DNA from: Pelotomaculum sp.
GTDB taxonomy: Bacteria; Bacillota; Desulfotomaculia; Desulfotomaculales; Pelotomaculaceae
Length of the DNA stretch: 64,000 nt
Direction: 5' to 3'
Assembly (NCBI GenBank): GCA_018435055.1
Contig: JAHDOA010000046.1
Location: 1-64,000 of the forward strand
Part shown: piece by piece, positions 53,871-63,530 of the stretch
Position numbering within the stretch: the stretch's first letter is position 1
Layout of the letters: each line of letters opens with the position of its first letter
The notes under the pieces: generated by a model
Told to the model about the DNA's origin: nothing
The model's input: the letters and a program-made list of their open reading frames with translations, nothing else
The model's database searches: none
Made by a program: the position numbers and the translations under genes

Positions 53871-54737
53871 CTAGCTGAATAAACCCATCAGTTTGGACCA
53901 AAATCCTTCTTGTGGGGTTAAACGGGCATTCCCTACAAGGAGTTCAGCTATCCTGGTTATACCCCGTGAAGCAGGTGAATTTCGGTTAGTTATGTAGTAT
54001 GGCTGCTGTATTTTAACTGCCTGGGAAACCGACTTGTCGTCCGGCACCCACCCCAGATAATTAACTTTTATTTCCAGAAACCGGCCGGCAGCCGTGGAGA
54101 TCCTCTCCAGAGTGCGCATGGCCTCTTTACTGTCCGCCGCGCGGTTGACCACTACATTTACTTCCGTATGCAGTTTAAAATTGGCCAGAATTTTGATCAG
54201 GGCATATGCGTCGGTCAGTGAGGTCGGCTCCGGTGTAACCACAATAATTACTTCCCCGGCGGCAGCTACAAAACCAAGCACATTTTTATTGATGCCGGCG
54301 CTTGTATCAATAAGAACAATTTCATCCTTATTGACAAACTGGTTAAACATCCTGAGCAGCTGCCGGCGGTGGGAGTGGTCCAGGTTGGCCATTTCCAGAA
54401 AACCTGATCCGCCGGAAATCACTCTAATGCCGCATGGCCCCTGAGCAGCAATTTCATCCAAAGTCATACCACCATAGAGGACTTCAAAAAGACTGTATGG
54501 AGGAGTTATCCCAAATAAAACCTCGGCATTGGCCAAACCCAGGTCCGCGTCAAAAATAGTTACCCGGTTACCCATTTTTGCCAGACAAATGGCTAAATTA
54601 ACTGTTATTGACGTCTTGCCGACCCCGCCCTTGCCGCTGGCCACAGCGATAGCCCGGGGACCCCATAAGCCGCCTTCATTTTTAATTACATTCTCATGGT
54701 GATAGTCGTGACCTTTCCCATGATGCCATAATTTCAC
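53871..54737 (-). CDS. flhG: MinD/ParA-type ATPase FlhG (YlxH)
   Basis: About 288 residues if started at GTG 54737. The deviant Walker A is ASGKGGVGKTS, with DADLGLANAEVLFG as switch I and VLIDTSAGI as switch II. FlhG sets flagellar number and place by acting on FlhF. A reading from 54818 would overlap flhF by 125 bases; GTG 54737 cuts that to 44. No strong binding site is seen, so the start is uncertain. Confidence 0.92.
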   Translation of the reverse strand: MKLWHHGKGHDYHHENVIKNEGGLWGPRAIAVASGKGGVGKTSITVNLAICLAKMGNRVTIFDADLGLANAEVLFGITPPYSLFEVLYGGMTLDEIAAQGPCGIRVISGGSGFLEMANLDHSHRRQLLRMFNQFVNKDEIVLIDTSAGINKNVLGFVAAAGEVIIVVTPEPTSLTDAYALIKILANFKLHTEVNVVVNRAADSKEAMRTLERISTAAGRFLEIKVNYLGWVPDDKSVSQAVKIQQPYYITNRNSPASRGITRIAELLVGNARLTPQEGFWSKLMGLFS

Positions 54738-56019
54738 CAGGGTCAACCTCTCTAAACAATAATTTAGCAATGATATTCGGGTTCGCCTCAGTAATGTCAT
54801 CGGGTATATTTTGGCCATTGGCCAGGTAAGCCACGGGAACGCCGGTTTTTAGCGCCAGGTTCAGAATAGAGCCGTGTGTTTCCGTCTCGTCGACCCTGGT
54901 AAATATAAACTTGCTAAAACCAACCCTGCGGAATTCTTCGGCTGTTTTTATCAAGTCATTGTTCTTTGAAGTAGCGCTAAGTACCAAAAAGTTACCCTGC
55001 GGTTCGCTCGAAACATTTAAAAAACTCTTTAATTCCAGCACCTGCCCGGTGTCCCAGGCCGATCGCCCGTCGGTGTCAATCAAAATATAGTCTTTGTCGT
55101 CATGGTTTTCCAATATTTTGGCAAGTTCGACGGGGGTCATAGCCACATTCACCGGGACATCCAGAAAATTACCGTAGGACTGCAGCTGGTCAAAACCCCC
55201 GATCCGGTATTTACTAATTCCCACCAGGGCGATCTTTTTGTTGTTAAAAATTTTAAATCGGGTGGCGAGCTTGGCCAGGCTGGTCGTCTTACCCCCGCCA
55301 GGCGGACCCATAAATGTTAAAATCCGCGGGCTATTTGCCGCCTGATAGGCCGGTTCAAGAAGGTTTACCACCTGTTTCAATAGTGAAAAATAAATGTGCT
55401 GCCCGTCAGGCTGATCTTTGCCCGCGCATTCCGTGGGGATCAGGCGTTCGACGATGTCGGCGCCTATATCCATGTCCAGAAGCATCCTTCTCCATCCGGC
55501 GCCGGGGCCTTCATTTAAACCCGCTTCTAACTGCCTGTTTAACATTTTTTCAAACAGGCGCCCCTTTTCTTCTTCGGATCCGTTTATCTCTTCAATAATC
55601 GGCCAGCCGGAAAATTTTTTTGTTGTCAGACTTTTTTTCAATTCCCTGGATAGGGGATCGAAATATTTCCATCCGGCGTCCTTTTTTGCGGCGGCATCAG
55701 GCTCCCTGTCAATATCAGGCTCGATAAGTCTACCCGCCGGATGGACCTCGCCCGTATCTCCACCAAAGATTATTTCTCCCGCAGATTCAGCGCTTGCTGC
55801 TACAGCCATCTGGGCCGGCGGGCAGCCAACATTTAGTTGGATTTCAGGTTTGTCATCCAAAACAGCGGTAATTTCTAGAAGACGCGGCGAAAAGAGTCCG
55901 ATCAAGCCCCTGGCAGGAACTTTGTAACTACTGACAATTACCGCGTCGGATCCCAAATCCTCCTTGATCAGCCGGATGGCCTCCTGCATCTCCCTTACCA
56001 GATAACGTTTAATTTTCAA
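54694..56019 (-). CDS. flhF: Flagellar SRP-like GTPase FlhF
   Basis: 441 residues. An N-terminal B domain (MKIKRYLVREMQEAIRLIKE), a variable linker and the NG domain: G1 FMGPPGGGKTTSLAKLA (about 237-253), DTDGRSAWD as G3 and TRVDET as G4. FlhF recruits early flagellar parts. TTG start overlaps the flhA stop (TTGA). Confidence 0.94.
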   Translation of the reverse strand: MKIKRYLVREMQEAIRLIKEDLGSDAVIVSSYKVPARGLIGLFSPRLLEITAVLDDKPEIQLNVGCPPAQMAVAASAESAGEIIFGGDTGEVHPAGRLIEPDIDREPDAAAKKDAGWKYFDPLSRELKKSLTTKKFSGWPIIEEINGSEEEKGRLFEKMLNRQLEAGLNEGPGAGWRRMLLDMDIGADIVERLIPTECAGKDQPDGQHIYFSLLKQVVNLLEPAYQAANSPRILTFMGPPGGGKTTSLAKLATRFKIFNNKKIALVGISKYRIGGFDQLQSYGNFLDVPVNVAMTPVELAKILENHDDKDYILIDTDGRSAWDTGQVLELKSFLNVSSEPQGNFLVLSATSKNNDLIKTAEEFRRVGFSKFIFTRVDETETHGSILNLALKTGVPVAYLANGQNIPDDITEANPNIIAKLLFREVDPGEIMASWERSRLSP

Positions 56020-58091
56020 TCAAGCATCACCGTCCCAATGGCCTCTATTTCAATACTAGGCGCTATCTCGTTCAGGGAAAGAACCGCCACGTTTGGCAGA
56101 TACCTCTCTAATAGCCTTCTAAAAGGCAGCCTGGCCCGGGCAGAGCAAAGCACTACCGGCGGGAGACCAATAATTGTTAATTTCTCTATCGATTCCTTCA
56201 GCTTGTCCAGAATCCGCCTGGCCAGGCCCGGTTCCAGCACCGGGTAGGAACCAAGCTGAGTCTGCTCAATGGAGTCAACGATCGTTTGCTCCAGCCTGGG
56301 ATGGAGAGTTAAAACGGATATCTTTGCGCCGGCGCCTATATATTGGCGGCATATGGTCCTGGCCAGGGACTGCCTGGCATGCTCCGTTAAATAGTCGGTG
56401 TCCCTGCTGACCCTGGCGCCGTCAGCCAGAGCCTCCAGGATACTTGCCAGATCACGGATCGGCACCCTTTCCCTGAGAAGGTTTTGCATTACCTTCTGGA
56501 CTTCACCCAGGGTTAAAAGGTCGGGGAGCAGCTCGTCCACCACCACCGGGTTCCTTTCCTTGACCACGTCTATCAACTCTTTTACTTCCTGCCTGCCCAG
56601 CAGTTCATGGGCATACCGCTTGATCACTTCCGTGATATGGGTCACCAGCACTGTTGAGCAGTCTACCACCGTAAAACCGGTAAGTTCCACCCGATCCCGG
56701 TCCTCCGGCGACACCCACCAGGCCGGCAGGCCAAATGTCGGCTCCGTAGTGGCAATACCCTTTACCTGCAAATCCTGCCCCAGCGGGTCCATGGCCAGGT
56801 AATGGCCGGGCATCAATTCGCCTGACGCAATTTCAGCGCCCCGCAATTTAAATGAATAGGCGTTCGGGTTGAGCTGCAGGTTGTCCCTGATCCGGATCGG
56901 CCGGACGTAAATACCCATTTCCCCGGCGCATTGCCGCCTGACCGCGGCGAGCCGCTGCAGCAGGTCGCCGCCCTGTTTTTCATCCGTCAGTGAAATGAGA
57001 TTATATCCTATTTCTATCTCCAGAGTATCCACCTGGAAATATGTGAATACATTCTCGGGCTCCTTCTTCTGCTCCTGGGCCTGCAGCGCCGCGGCCCGCT
57101 CTTTGTCCAAAATTTTTTCTTTATTATCCTTCCGGATCATATAATATGAATAATACCCCATACCGCCGGCCAGGGCCATAAACAATAAATTGGGCATGGC
57201 CGGGATTAGTCCCAGCACAAACAGCATACACGCGACGATCATCAATACCCTGGGATAATTGGTAAATTGCCTGGACAGATCCTTGCCGAAACTGGCGTCG
57301 GATGTGGATCTGGTGACCATAATACCGGTAGCCGTTGAAATCAGCAGAGCCGGGATCTGGGCCACCAGGCCGTCACCTATGGTAAGCATTGTATATGTTT
57401 GCACCGCCTGGAGCAACTCCATGTTTTTCTGGGCCACGCCTATTATAAAACCACCCAGGATATTAATCATGATGATGATTATGCCGGCGATGGCGTCACC
57501 CCTGACAAATTTGCTGGCGCCGTCCATAGCGCCGAAAAAATCCGCTTCCCTTTGCAGGCGCCTTCTTCTCTCGCGGGCTTCTTTTTCATTGATTAACCCG
57601 GCGTTAAATTCCGCGTCGATACTCATTTGTTTGCCCGGCATGGCGTCCAGGGTAAATCTGGCCGCCACTTCCGCTACTCTGCCCGCCCCGTTGGTTATTA
57701 CCACGAACTGGATTACGGTAATGATGATAAAAACAACCATGCCGACGACATAATTACCGCCGACCACAAACTGCCCGAAGGCCGCGATCACTTTACCGGC
57801 GGCGGCGTGGCTCAGGATCAGCCTGGTTGCCGAAATATTCAGGGCCAGCCGGAAGAGCGTGGTTACCAGCAACAATGACGGAAAAACGGAAAATTGCAGC
57901 GGCTCTACGGTAAACATGGTAATCAGCAGGATAACCATGCCTATGGTGATGTTAAGGGTCAGCAGGATATCCAGGACACCCGGACTAAGCGGAACAATAA
58001 TCAGCAGGACTATACTAATAATCAATCCCGAGATGACCAAATCGCTGCTTCTTTTTAAATAAGCCATAACCGCAAGCGGCGGAGTAGCCAT
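56016..58091 (-). CDS. flhA: Flagellar export protein FlhA
   Basis: 691 residues. Eight hydrophobic spans fill the first 320 residues with the cytoplasmic loop KQMSIDAEFNAGLI (about 153-166) of the FHIPEP family. The C-terminal cytoplasmic half docks chaperone-cargo pairs. It forms the proton-driven core of the export gate. 111 bases separate it from flhB, longer than other gaps here. Confidence 0.95.
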   Translation of the reverse strand: MATPPLAVMAYLKRSSDLVISGLIISIVLLIIVPLSPGVLDILLTLNITIGMVILLITMFTVEPLQFSVFPSLLLVTTLFRLALNISATRLILSHAAAGKVIAAFGQFVVGGNYVVGMVVFIIITVIQFVVITNGAGRVAEVAARFTLDAMPGKQMSIDAEFNAGLINEKEARERRRRLQREADFFGAMDGASKFVRGDAIAGIIIIMINILGGFIIGVAQKNMELLQAVQTYTMLTIGDGLVAQIPALLISTATGIMVTRSTSDASFGKDLSRQFTNYPRVLMIVACMLFVLGLIPAMPNLLFMALAGGMGYYSYYMIRKDNKEKILDKERAAALQAQEQKKEPENVFTYFQVDTLEIEIGYNLISLTDEKQGGDLLQRLAAVRRQCAGEMGIYVRPIRIRDNLQLNPNAYSFKLRGAEIASGELMPGHYLAMDPLGQDLQVKGIATTEPTFGLPAWWVSPEDRDRVELTGFTVVDCSTVLVTHITEVIKRYAHELLGRQEVKELIDVVKERNPVVVDELLPDLLTLGEVQKVMQNLLRERVPIRDLASILEALADGARVSRDTDYLTEHARQSLARTICRQYIGAGAKISVLTLHPRLEQTIVDSIEQTQLGSYPVLEPGLARRILDKLKESIEKLTIIGLPPVVLCSARARLPFRRLLERYLPNVAVLSLNEIAPSIEIEAIGTVMLD

Positions 58092-58154
58092 TAATTACCT
58101 CCGTGGCGTAAAGGATAATAATTATCCGACTTAAGTATTAATTCTAATAAAAAA

Positions 58155-58197
58155 GGCTTAATCCTGTTAACAACGCCATGATTTGCTGGATTAACGC
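58155..58197. repeat. Short possible copy of the 9-mer repeat between flhB and flhA
   Basis: TTAATCCTGTTAAC, 16 unrelated bases, then GCTGGATTAACG. The two are inverted and match single units of the larger elements. Confidence 0.4.
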
Positions 58198-58202
58198 AAA
58201 TA

Positions 58203-59279
58203 TTACGTGGCTCTGTAATTCTCCCTGGCTTTCAGCCGGTGGACCATAGCCAGGATCTGCGCTACCGCCTGGTAAATTTCGATCGGTATTTCCTGGCCTA
58301 TTTCGACCGCCTGGTAGAGAAAGCGCGCCACTTCCTTATCCTCGATAAGAGGAACCGAGTTTTTTCCGGCAATATCTTTAATTTTTTCCGCCAGCAATTC
58401 TGCGCCTTTAGCCACAACAACCGGGGCCTGCATTTCACCCTGCCGGTATTTCAAAGCCACAGCCAGGTGGGTCGGGTTTGTCACCACTACAGTAGCCTGA
58501 GGCACCTCGCTGATAATTCTATTCATAGACATACTGCGGCGCATTTCCCGCAGTTTGGACTTAATATGCGGGTCTCCTTCGGTTTGCTTGTATTCTTCTT
58601 TGACCTCCTGCTTGCTCATCATCAGGTTTTTTTTGTAATCGTAACGCTGGAACATATAATCAAAGACCGCTAAAGCGAGATAGGCCAGCGCGCCCCACCT
58701 GGCCACGCTGATAATGAAACCGGTAAAAGCGCTGTATATACCCTGGGCGGGCAGGTTGAAAACCAGCATCAGCTCGACGAGATTGGACTTGATCAGGTAA
58801 AATGTTATGCCTCCAATGAGAGCAAATTTTAATACGGACTTGACCAGCTCTACCAGGCTGCGGCGGGAAAACATCTTCTGCAAACCCGCCACCGGGTTCA
58901 AAACGTTGGGTTTTGGTTTCAAAGATTCAGTGGAAAAAATGAACCCGACCTGGGCGAGGTTGGAAGCCACCACTACCAGCACAGCCATCCCAAAAAACGG
59001 GGCGATCAATTTTAGTGTAAACAGCGAGGCATTGTTCAGGACCAGCAGCAGGTTATTTTCTAAAACCCGCGCCTCGGCCACACCGCTGAAATAGCTGGTA
59101 AAATACCGCTGCAGATCCAGTATAAATTGCTCCCGCACCATATACAGCAGCGTGATCATGGCAAGCAGAAGCAGCGCCCCTGTTAAATCGGCGCTTCTGG
59201 CCACCTGCCCCTTGCGCCGCGCTTCCTGCAACCGCCGCGGCGTCGCCTGTTCTGTTTTTTCCTGCGCGCTGCCGGCCAT
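58203..59279 (-). CDS. flhB: Flagellar export switch protein FlhB
   Basis: 358 residues. Four hydrophobic spans (about 30-50, 85-110, 140-165, 185-210), then a cytoplasmic domain with the self-cleavage site NPTH (about 267-270). Cleavage switches export from rod/hook to filament proteins. N-terminus GSAQEKTEQATPRRLQEARRKG-type is typical. Confidence 0.95.
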   Translation of the reverse strand: MAGSAQEKTEQATPRRLQEARRKGQVARSADLTGALLLLAMITLLYMVREQFILDLQRYFTSYFSGVAEARVLENNLLLVLNNASLFTLKLIAPFFGMAVLVVVASNLAQVGFIFSTESLKPKPNVLNPVAGLQKMFSRRSLVELVKSVLKFALIGGITFYLIKSNLVELMLVFNLPAQGIYSAFTGFIISVARWGALAYLALAVFDYMFQRYDYKKNLMMSKQEVKEEYKQTEGDPHIKSKLREMRRSMSMNRIISEVPQATVVVTNPTHLAVALKYRQGEMQAPVVVAKGAELLAEKIKDIAGKNSVPLIEDKEVARFLYQAVEIGQEIPIEIYQAVAQILAMVHRLKARENYRAT

Positions 59280-59280
59280 A

Positions 59281-60051
59281 TTATAACTGCGCTTTCATCA
59301 AGGTATATAAATCCTTCTCAATCGTGCTGAATAAAAAACGGAGCATAGCCCCCAGCAAAGGGATAAGCAAACTGAGTGTCAGTAAACCGGCCGCTATTTT
59401 AATCGGAAAACCGGTTATAAAAACATTTATCTGCGGGGTGGTGCGGGCCAGAAAACCAAGGGTCAGATCGCACATTAACAGGACCGCCAGTATCGGCGCG
59501 CTGACTTTGAGGCCGATAGTAAAAGCGCCGGAAAATATTTTTACCAGCGTGTAGACGACCCCTCCGTCAAAAGAAGCCGCGCTAATCGGCACTATCTGGT
59601 AACTGCCGGCCAGTCCCATGATTAACGTATAATGACCGTCCAGCAAAAACCAGAACACCAGCGCCAAAAGATAAAGGTACTGGGCCAGCAGTGTGTTTTG
59701 CACATTGTTAACCGGATCAACCAGGTTGGCCATGGAATAACCTATTTGAATATCAATAAACTGCCCCGCCATCCTGATACTGTTGAGAATTATCGTAACC
59801 GCAGTCCCCAGGAGCAACCCAAACGCGGTCTCACTCACCACAGCCAGCCCGTAGCCCCAGGCGTCTCCGGGCACGCCGGCCAAGTTGTCCGGCGTGACCA
59901 ACGGATAGGTGACCACAGTCAGGGCCAGAGAAAAACCAATCTTAAAAAACGCCGGTATCCCGCCAAAGGAAAGAAGCGGGCCGGAAACCAGGAAGGCCAG
60001 GGCTCTGAGGAAAACAAGAAAGAAAATTGACAACTGGCTCAAATCGGGCAA
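59281..60051 (-). CDS. fliR: Flagellar export gate protein FliR
   Basis: 256 residues, about six hydrophobic spans. TTG start after GAGGAAG. Conserved mid-part LVDPVNNVQNTLLAQYLYLLAL and C-terminal TPQINVFITGFPIKI. With FliP and FliQ it builds the spiral gate. One base separates it from flhB. Confidence 0.94.
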   Translation of the reverse strand: MPDLSQLSIFFLVFLRALAFLVSGPLLSFGGIPAFFKIGFSLALTVVTYPLVTPDNLAGVPGDAWGYGLAVVSETAFGLLLGTAVTIILNSIRMAGQFIDIQIGYSMANLVDPVNNVQNTLLAQYLYLLALVFWFLLDGHYTLIMGLAGSYQIVPISAASFDGGVVYTLVKIFSGAFTIGLKVSAPILAVLLMCDLTLGFLARTTPQINVFITGFPIKIAAGLLTLSLLIPLLGAMLRFLFSTIEKDLYTLMKAQL

Positions 60052-60064
60052 ATTTCTTCCTCCG

Positions 60065-60334
60065 CTAGCGTATCAGATTTGGAATCTGCGTATACAAACC
60101 GGTGGTAAAGGTTATGGCGCTGTTCAACAGCCATGAACCAAGCAAAAGTATTACCAAAAACACCCCGATAATTTTCGGTACCATATTCAACATCTGGTCC
60201 TGTATCTGGGTGGTGGCCTGCAGGACACTGATTATCAGCCCGATTAAAAGGGCTGTGCCCATGGCCGGACCGGCAAGTATCAACACCAAAAAAAGAGCGT
60301 CCCGGGCCAGGTGGATCACAAAGGTCTGGGTCAA
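60065..60334 (-). CDS. fliQ: Flagellar export gate protein FliQ
   Basis: 89 residues, two hydrophobic spans (about 15-38 and 50-72). GTALLIGLIISVLQATTQIQDQ is the family core. TTG start. Confidence 0.94.
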   Translation of the reverse strand: MTQTFVIHLARDALFLVLILAGPAMGTALLIGLIISVLQATTQIQDQMLNMVPKIIGVFLVILLLGSWLLNSAITFTTGLYTQIPNLIR

Positions 60335-60346
60335 CCCGTCTCACCT

Positions 60347-61117
60347 CTATCTAAAGCTCTCGACAAGAGACTTAACAACCAGATACCAGCCGTCTACCAT
60401 GACGAACAGAAGCAGTTTGAACGGCAGCGCGATCATTATCGGCGGCAGCATAAACATACCCATGGACATGAGGATGCTGGCCACTACCATATCGATTACC
60501 AGGAAAGGAACGAAAAGCAAGAACCCTATTTCAAACGCGGTCTTCAGTTCACTGATCACAAACGAAGGAATAACCACATGCAGCGGGACATCTTCAGGTC
60601 TTTCCGGCTGTTCGATTTTGGCCAGGCTGATGAACAGCGCCAGGTCCTTTTCCCTGGTCTGCCGCAGCATAAAGTCGGAAAGCGGCCTGGCGCCCAACTG
60701 CTGGGCCTCCTCCTGGGTAATTTCGTTTCTTAAATAGGGTTGCACAGCCTGCTCGTTAACCTGTTTGTAGGTAGGCGCCATAATAAATATTGTCAGAAAA
60801 AGTGTCAGTCCGATAATTATCTGGTTGGCAGGCGCCGCCTGTACCCCCAGGGCGCTGCGCAGCAAGGACAGGACAATGACAATCCTGGTAAAGGAAGTCA
60901 TCATAATCAAGAACGCCGGCGCCATGGCTAAAAGAGTCAGGAGAACCAAAAGCTTTACGCTGTCAACCACCTGCTCGGGACTGTCCGCCGGCCGAATGTT
61001 TAAATCAATAGCCGGCAGGGGCGCGGCGGCGGTTTCCCGGGCAAACAAAAAAATAACGGCTGCCACCAGAAATAATCCCAGGAACTTAACCCTCAATATT
61101 TTTTCCACCCTTACCAT
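60347..61117 (-). CDS. fliP: Flagellar export gate protein FliP
   Basis: About 256 residues with an N-terminal signal-like span (about 10-25). Family marks are MMTSFTRIVIVLSLLRSALG (about 97-116) and the two last spans with MGMFMLPPIMIALPFKLLLF. The start is uncertain: ATG 61117 overlaps fliO by 32 bases; a GTG lies four codons on. Confidence 0.94.
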   Translation of the reverse strand: MVRVEKILRVKFLGLFLVAAVIFLFARETAAAPLPAIDLNIRPADSPEQVVDSVKLLVLLTLLAMAPAFLIMMTSFTRIVIVLSLLRSALGVQAAPANQIIIGLTLFLTIFIMAPTYKQVNEQAVQPYLRNEITQEEAQQLGARPLSDFMLRQTREKDLALFISLAKIEQPERPEDVPLHVVIPSFVISELKTAFEIGFLLFVPFLVIDMVVASILMSMGMFMLPPIMIALPFKLLLFVMVDGWYLVVKSLVESFR

Positions 61118-61595
61118 CACCGGCCATCCTGCCGGTTAACCTGCCTATAACGGACCTGCGTATGTGCGCAGCCTGCCCGGCCAGCCTGCGCAGTTTTAAA
61201 ACTACCATATCACCAGTCCGGCCGGGCGGATTTTTTTTAACGGACGCGCCGCCGGCCGCCTGGCCCAGGTCGTAATCCTGAACAGAGTGCGGCGTTAACT
61301 CCACAACACCGGCAATTTCGAGCTCATTCATCTCCGGCAGCTCGCCCAGTTCCTTGACCAGGCTGATAGAATTTTCCTGATGGGCAAGAAGATAATAAAC
61401 ACCGCCCAGAGTAACCAGGCTCAGCGCCGACTTGGGTCCCAGGGGAAGCTGTTCAACCAGCCTCATCCGGCGGTTCCCGGCAGTCGTTGCATATCGCCTG
61501 GCCAGACCATATTTCAAAACCAGGTAGATTAACCCCAGTACGATGGGCAGGGTCACCAGCATACGTACCACAGCCCAGACCAGTTCGCCGCTCAT
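61086..61595 (-). CDS. fliO: Flagellar biosynthesis protein FliO/FliZ
   Basis: 169 residues. One N-terminal span (about 4-25), then a small beta-rich domain with LVEQLPLGPKSALSLVTLGG, the FliO pattern. The tail is basic and glycine-rich. FliO helps FliP assemble. Its ATG overlaps the fliN stop (ATGA). Confidence 0.9.
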   Translation of the reverse strand: MSGELVWAVVRMLVTLPIVLGLIYLVLKYGLARRYATTAGNRRMRLVEQLPLGPKSALSLVTLGGVYYLLAHQENSISLVKELGELPEMNELEIAGVVELTPHSVQDYDLGQAAGGASVKKNPPGRTGDMVVLKLRRLAGQAAHIRRSVIGRLTGRMAGDGKGGKNIEG

Positions 61596-61972
61596 GTCAA
61601 TCCCTCGGTCAGTTTTAAATGGTAAGAACGCTTGACGGAAAGTATCCTCACACCAAAATTGTCATTAATAACAACAACCTCACCCCGCGCGAAGCGCAGC
61701 TGGTTCATTATTACCTCGACTTCATCGCCTACAGCCTTGTTCAATTTAATTACGGAGCCCGGGGCCAGGCCGAGCACTTCCTTTACTTTAAGGCTGGCCT
61801 GGCCCAGTTCCACACTTAATTCAATCTGGACGTCTTCCAGGTGGGACACGCTGGTTGAAACCAGGTTAATCCCCTTTACCGGCTGCAGGTTGGGAAACTT
61901 GACCCTTTTAACACCGTTCCCGGCAGTGTTCCTGCGGGATAGAAATGATTTAATTTCCTCTTCGGTCAACAC
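61592..61972 (-). CDS. fliN: Flagellar motor switch protein FliN
   Basis: 126 residues. A short N-terminal helix (LTEEEIKSFLSRR) leads to a FliN/SpoA domain: IELSVELGQASLKVKEVLGLAPGSVI and a KRSYHLKLTEG end. Having this and FliY means two FliN-type chains for the C-ring; the one here may work in export docking or early assembly. GTG start. Confidence 0.9.
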   Translation of the reverse strand: MLTEEEIKSFLSRRNTAGNGVKRVKFPNLQPVKGINLVSTSVSHLEDVQIELSVELGQASLKVKEVLGLAPGSVIKLNKAVGDEVEVIMNQLRFARGEVVVINDNFGVRILSVKRSYHLKLTEGLT

Positions 61973-62027
61973 AACCTGTCCCTCCCCGAGTAATCAAAAT
62001 GAAAAAGCGCCCTCCCGTCCTACTGGA

Positions 62028-62447
62028 TCAGGAAGTCAGTGAAAAATACCCCTGATATCTCACCTGACTCAAGATGGCTGTTGATTTCCTCAATAATACT
62101 GTTTTTAGCGCCCCGGCTGATTCCGCCGCACTGACCTCGGTATATGTCTTGCTGCGCAGGGCTGTGATAATGGCGTCCGCAACCGTGTGCCTTTTCTTTT
62201 GTAATTCCGCGGCCAGCCATTTGTCCCTGGGGTACTCGATGACTACCTTTGTCCTGAGATAATGGCTGCTGCCGCTGAGGTTCACAATCAGTTCACCCAT
62301 ATCCAGGCTCTCGTTCGGCACAGTTTTCTTAACCTTACCGGCCGGGGCGTATGGTTGGCTGAAATAGGAATAGGCGCCGGCAAATGATCCGGCCAGGGCT
62401 GCCAGCACAACTATAATTATCAGTATGTTTTTTTTCTTTTTCGACAA
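62028..62447 (-). CDS. fliL: Flagellar basal-body-associated protein FliL
   Basis: 139 residues, TTG start. One N-terminal span (about 8-28) with a KKKKN head, then a FliL domain ending YQGYFSLTS. It supports stator function around the motor. It lies 55 bases before fliN. Confidence 0.9.
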   Translation of the reverse strand: MSKKKKNILIIIVVLAALAGSFAGAYSYFSQPYAPAGKVKKTVPNESLDMGELIVNLSGSSHYLRTKVVIEYPRDKWLAAELQKKRHTVADAIITALRSKTYTEVSAAESAGALKTVLLRKSTAILSQVRYQGYFSLTS

Positions 62448-62536
62448 GGTTTTTGCACCTGCCTTTTTTCACTGCCCACATTGGGTAACTCGAATTTTAG
62501 CTAGATACCGCCTGCTGTTCTGACTCCCGCTATAAA

Positions 62537-63358
62537 TTAGCGCTTGACATTCAGCAGTTCCTCCAGCATTTGGTCCGACGTGGTAATAGTCCTGGCGCTG
62601 GCCTGGTAGCCCCGCTGGGTGATGATCATATTGGTAAACTCATCGGTCAGGTCTACGTTGGACATCTCCAGGTAGTGGGAACTGATGGACCCATACCCGT
62701 CCACGGTAGGTTCACCTAATCTATCACCTATGGGTTTGCCGCTGGCAGCGCTCTGACGAAAAAGGTTTTGTCCTGCCCGCTCCAGCCCGTCCTGGTTGGG
62801 AAACATGGCCAGGCCGATCGTGAAGGGACCCAGGTCATTGTCATTAAGATCTTTGCCGGTAATGATACCGGCCTCGGAAATGCTCAGCGTGGCCACCCCA
62901 TCCGTGCCCAGCGATATTATGCCTTCTTCGCTGTCCAACAGGTAGTAGCCGTTCGAGTTTACCAGGTTGCCTTCGTTGTCGATGTAGAACACGCCTTCCC
63001 TGGTATAGAAGGTATTTGTTTCTAAGTCGGGCGAGTTGCTCTTTGAAACCGCAAACCAGCCGTTGCCCTGGATGGCCAGGTCGAGGGTGCGGCCCGTCGA
63101 TTGCATGTTTCCCTGCCCCATGTTGCTGGTGACGCTGGAAACCGACATGCCCATTCCCACCTGGGACGGGCTAATTCCGCCCAGGTCGGCGTCGGCTGCG
63201 CTGGCGGAACGGATCGCCTGGTAGAGGGTGTCCTGAAAATTTGCCCGGCTGCTTTTAAAACCGAAGGTATTGACGTTGGCGATGTTATTGCCGATGACGT
63301 CCATGCGTATCTGGTGGTTTTTCATGCCCGATACTCCGGAGTAAAGGGATCTAATCAT
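62537..63358 (-). CDS. flgE: Flagellar hook protein FlgE (short form)
   Basis: 273 residues. N-terminal LYSGVSGMKNHQIRMDVIGN (5-24) and NVNTFGFKSSR (28-38); C-terminal DEFTNMIITQRGYQASARTI. Its length matches the short Bacillus FlgE, which lacks the large outer domain of enteric hooks. It follows the TIGR02530 gene, the usual Firmicute order after flgD. Start ATG with AAAGGAGGAAA. Confidence 0.88.
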   Translation of the reverse strand: MIRSLYSGVSGMKNHQIRMDVIGNNIANVNTFGFKSSRANFQDTLYQAIRSASAADADLGGISPSQVGMGMSVSSVTSNMGQGNMQSTGRTLDLAIQGNGWFAVSKSNSPDLETNTFYTREGVFYIDNEGNLVNSNGYYLLDSEEGIISLGTDGVATLSISEAGIITGKDLNDNDLGPFTIGLAMFPNQDGLERAGQNLFRQSAASGKPIGDRLGEPTVDGYGSISSHYLEMSNVDLTDEFTNMIITQRGYQASARTITTSDQMLEELLNVKR

Positions 63359-63418
63359 TATACATTTCCTCCTTTTTTGTGGGGCCGCTTCAGTCGTTCG
63401 GCGGCCGCGCAGCCTCCT

Positions 63419-63530
63419 TCCGGGCCGGCTGCATATTAGTAGTTAGTGGTTGGCCGTTGGCCGTGAGAAATCAGGTATTCCTCTTCGGTCTTTTTGACTG
63501 CACACGTCTCATATCTCACGACTCATTTTA
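63419..63530. repeat. Second 7-mer repeat element
   Basis: Left part has GTTGGCC, GTTGGCC, GTGAGAA in tandem (about 63450-63472); right part has CGTCTCA, TATCTCA, CGACTCA (63504-63525). The right units match those at 12115-12147. The gap lies in the flagellar operon between flgE and the TIGR02530 gene. Confidence 0.55.

Noticed and set aside
60102-60737. 211-codon plus-strand frame opposite fliQ and fliP
   Set aside because: Antisense to two conserved export-gate genes; serine/threonine-rich shadow sequence.
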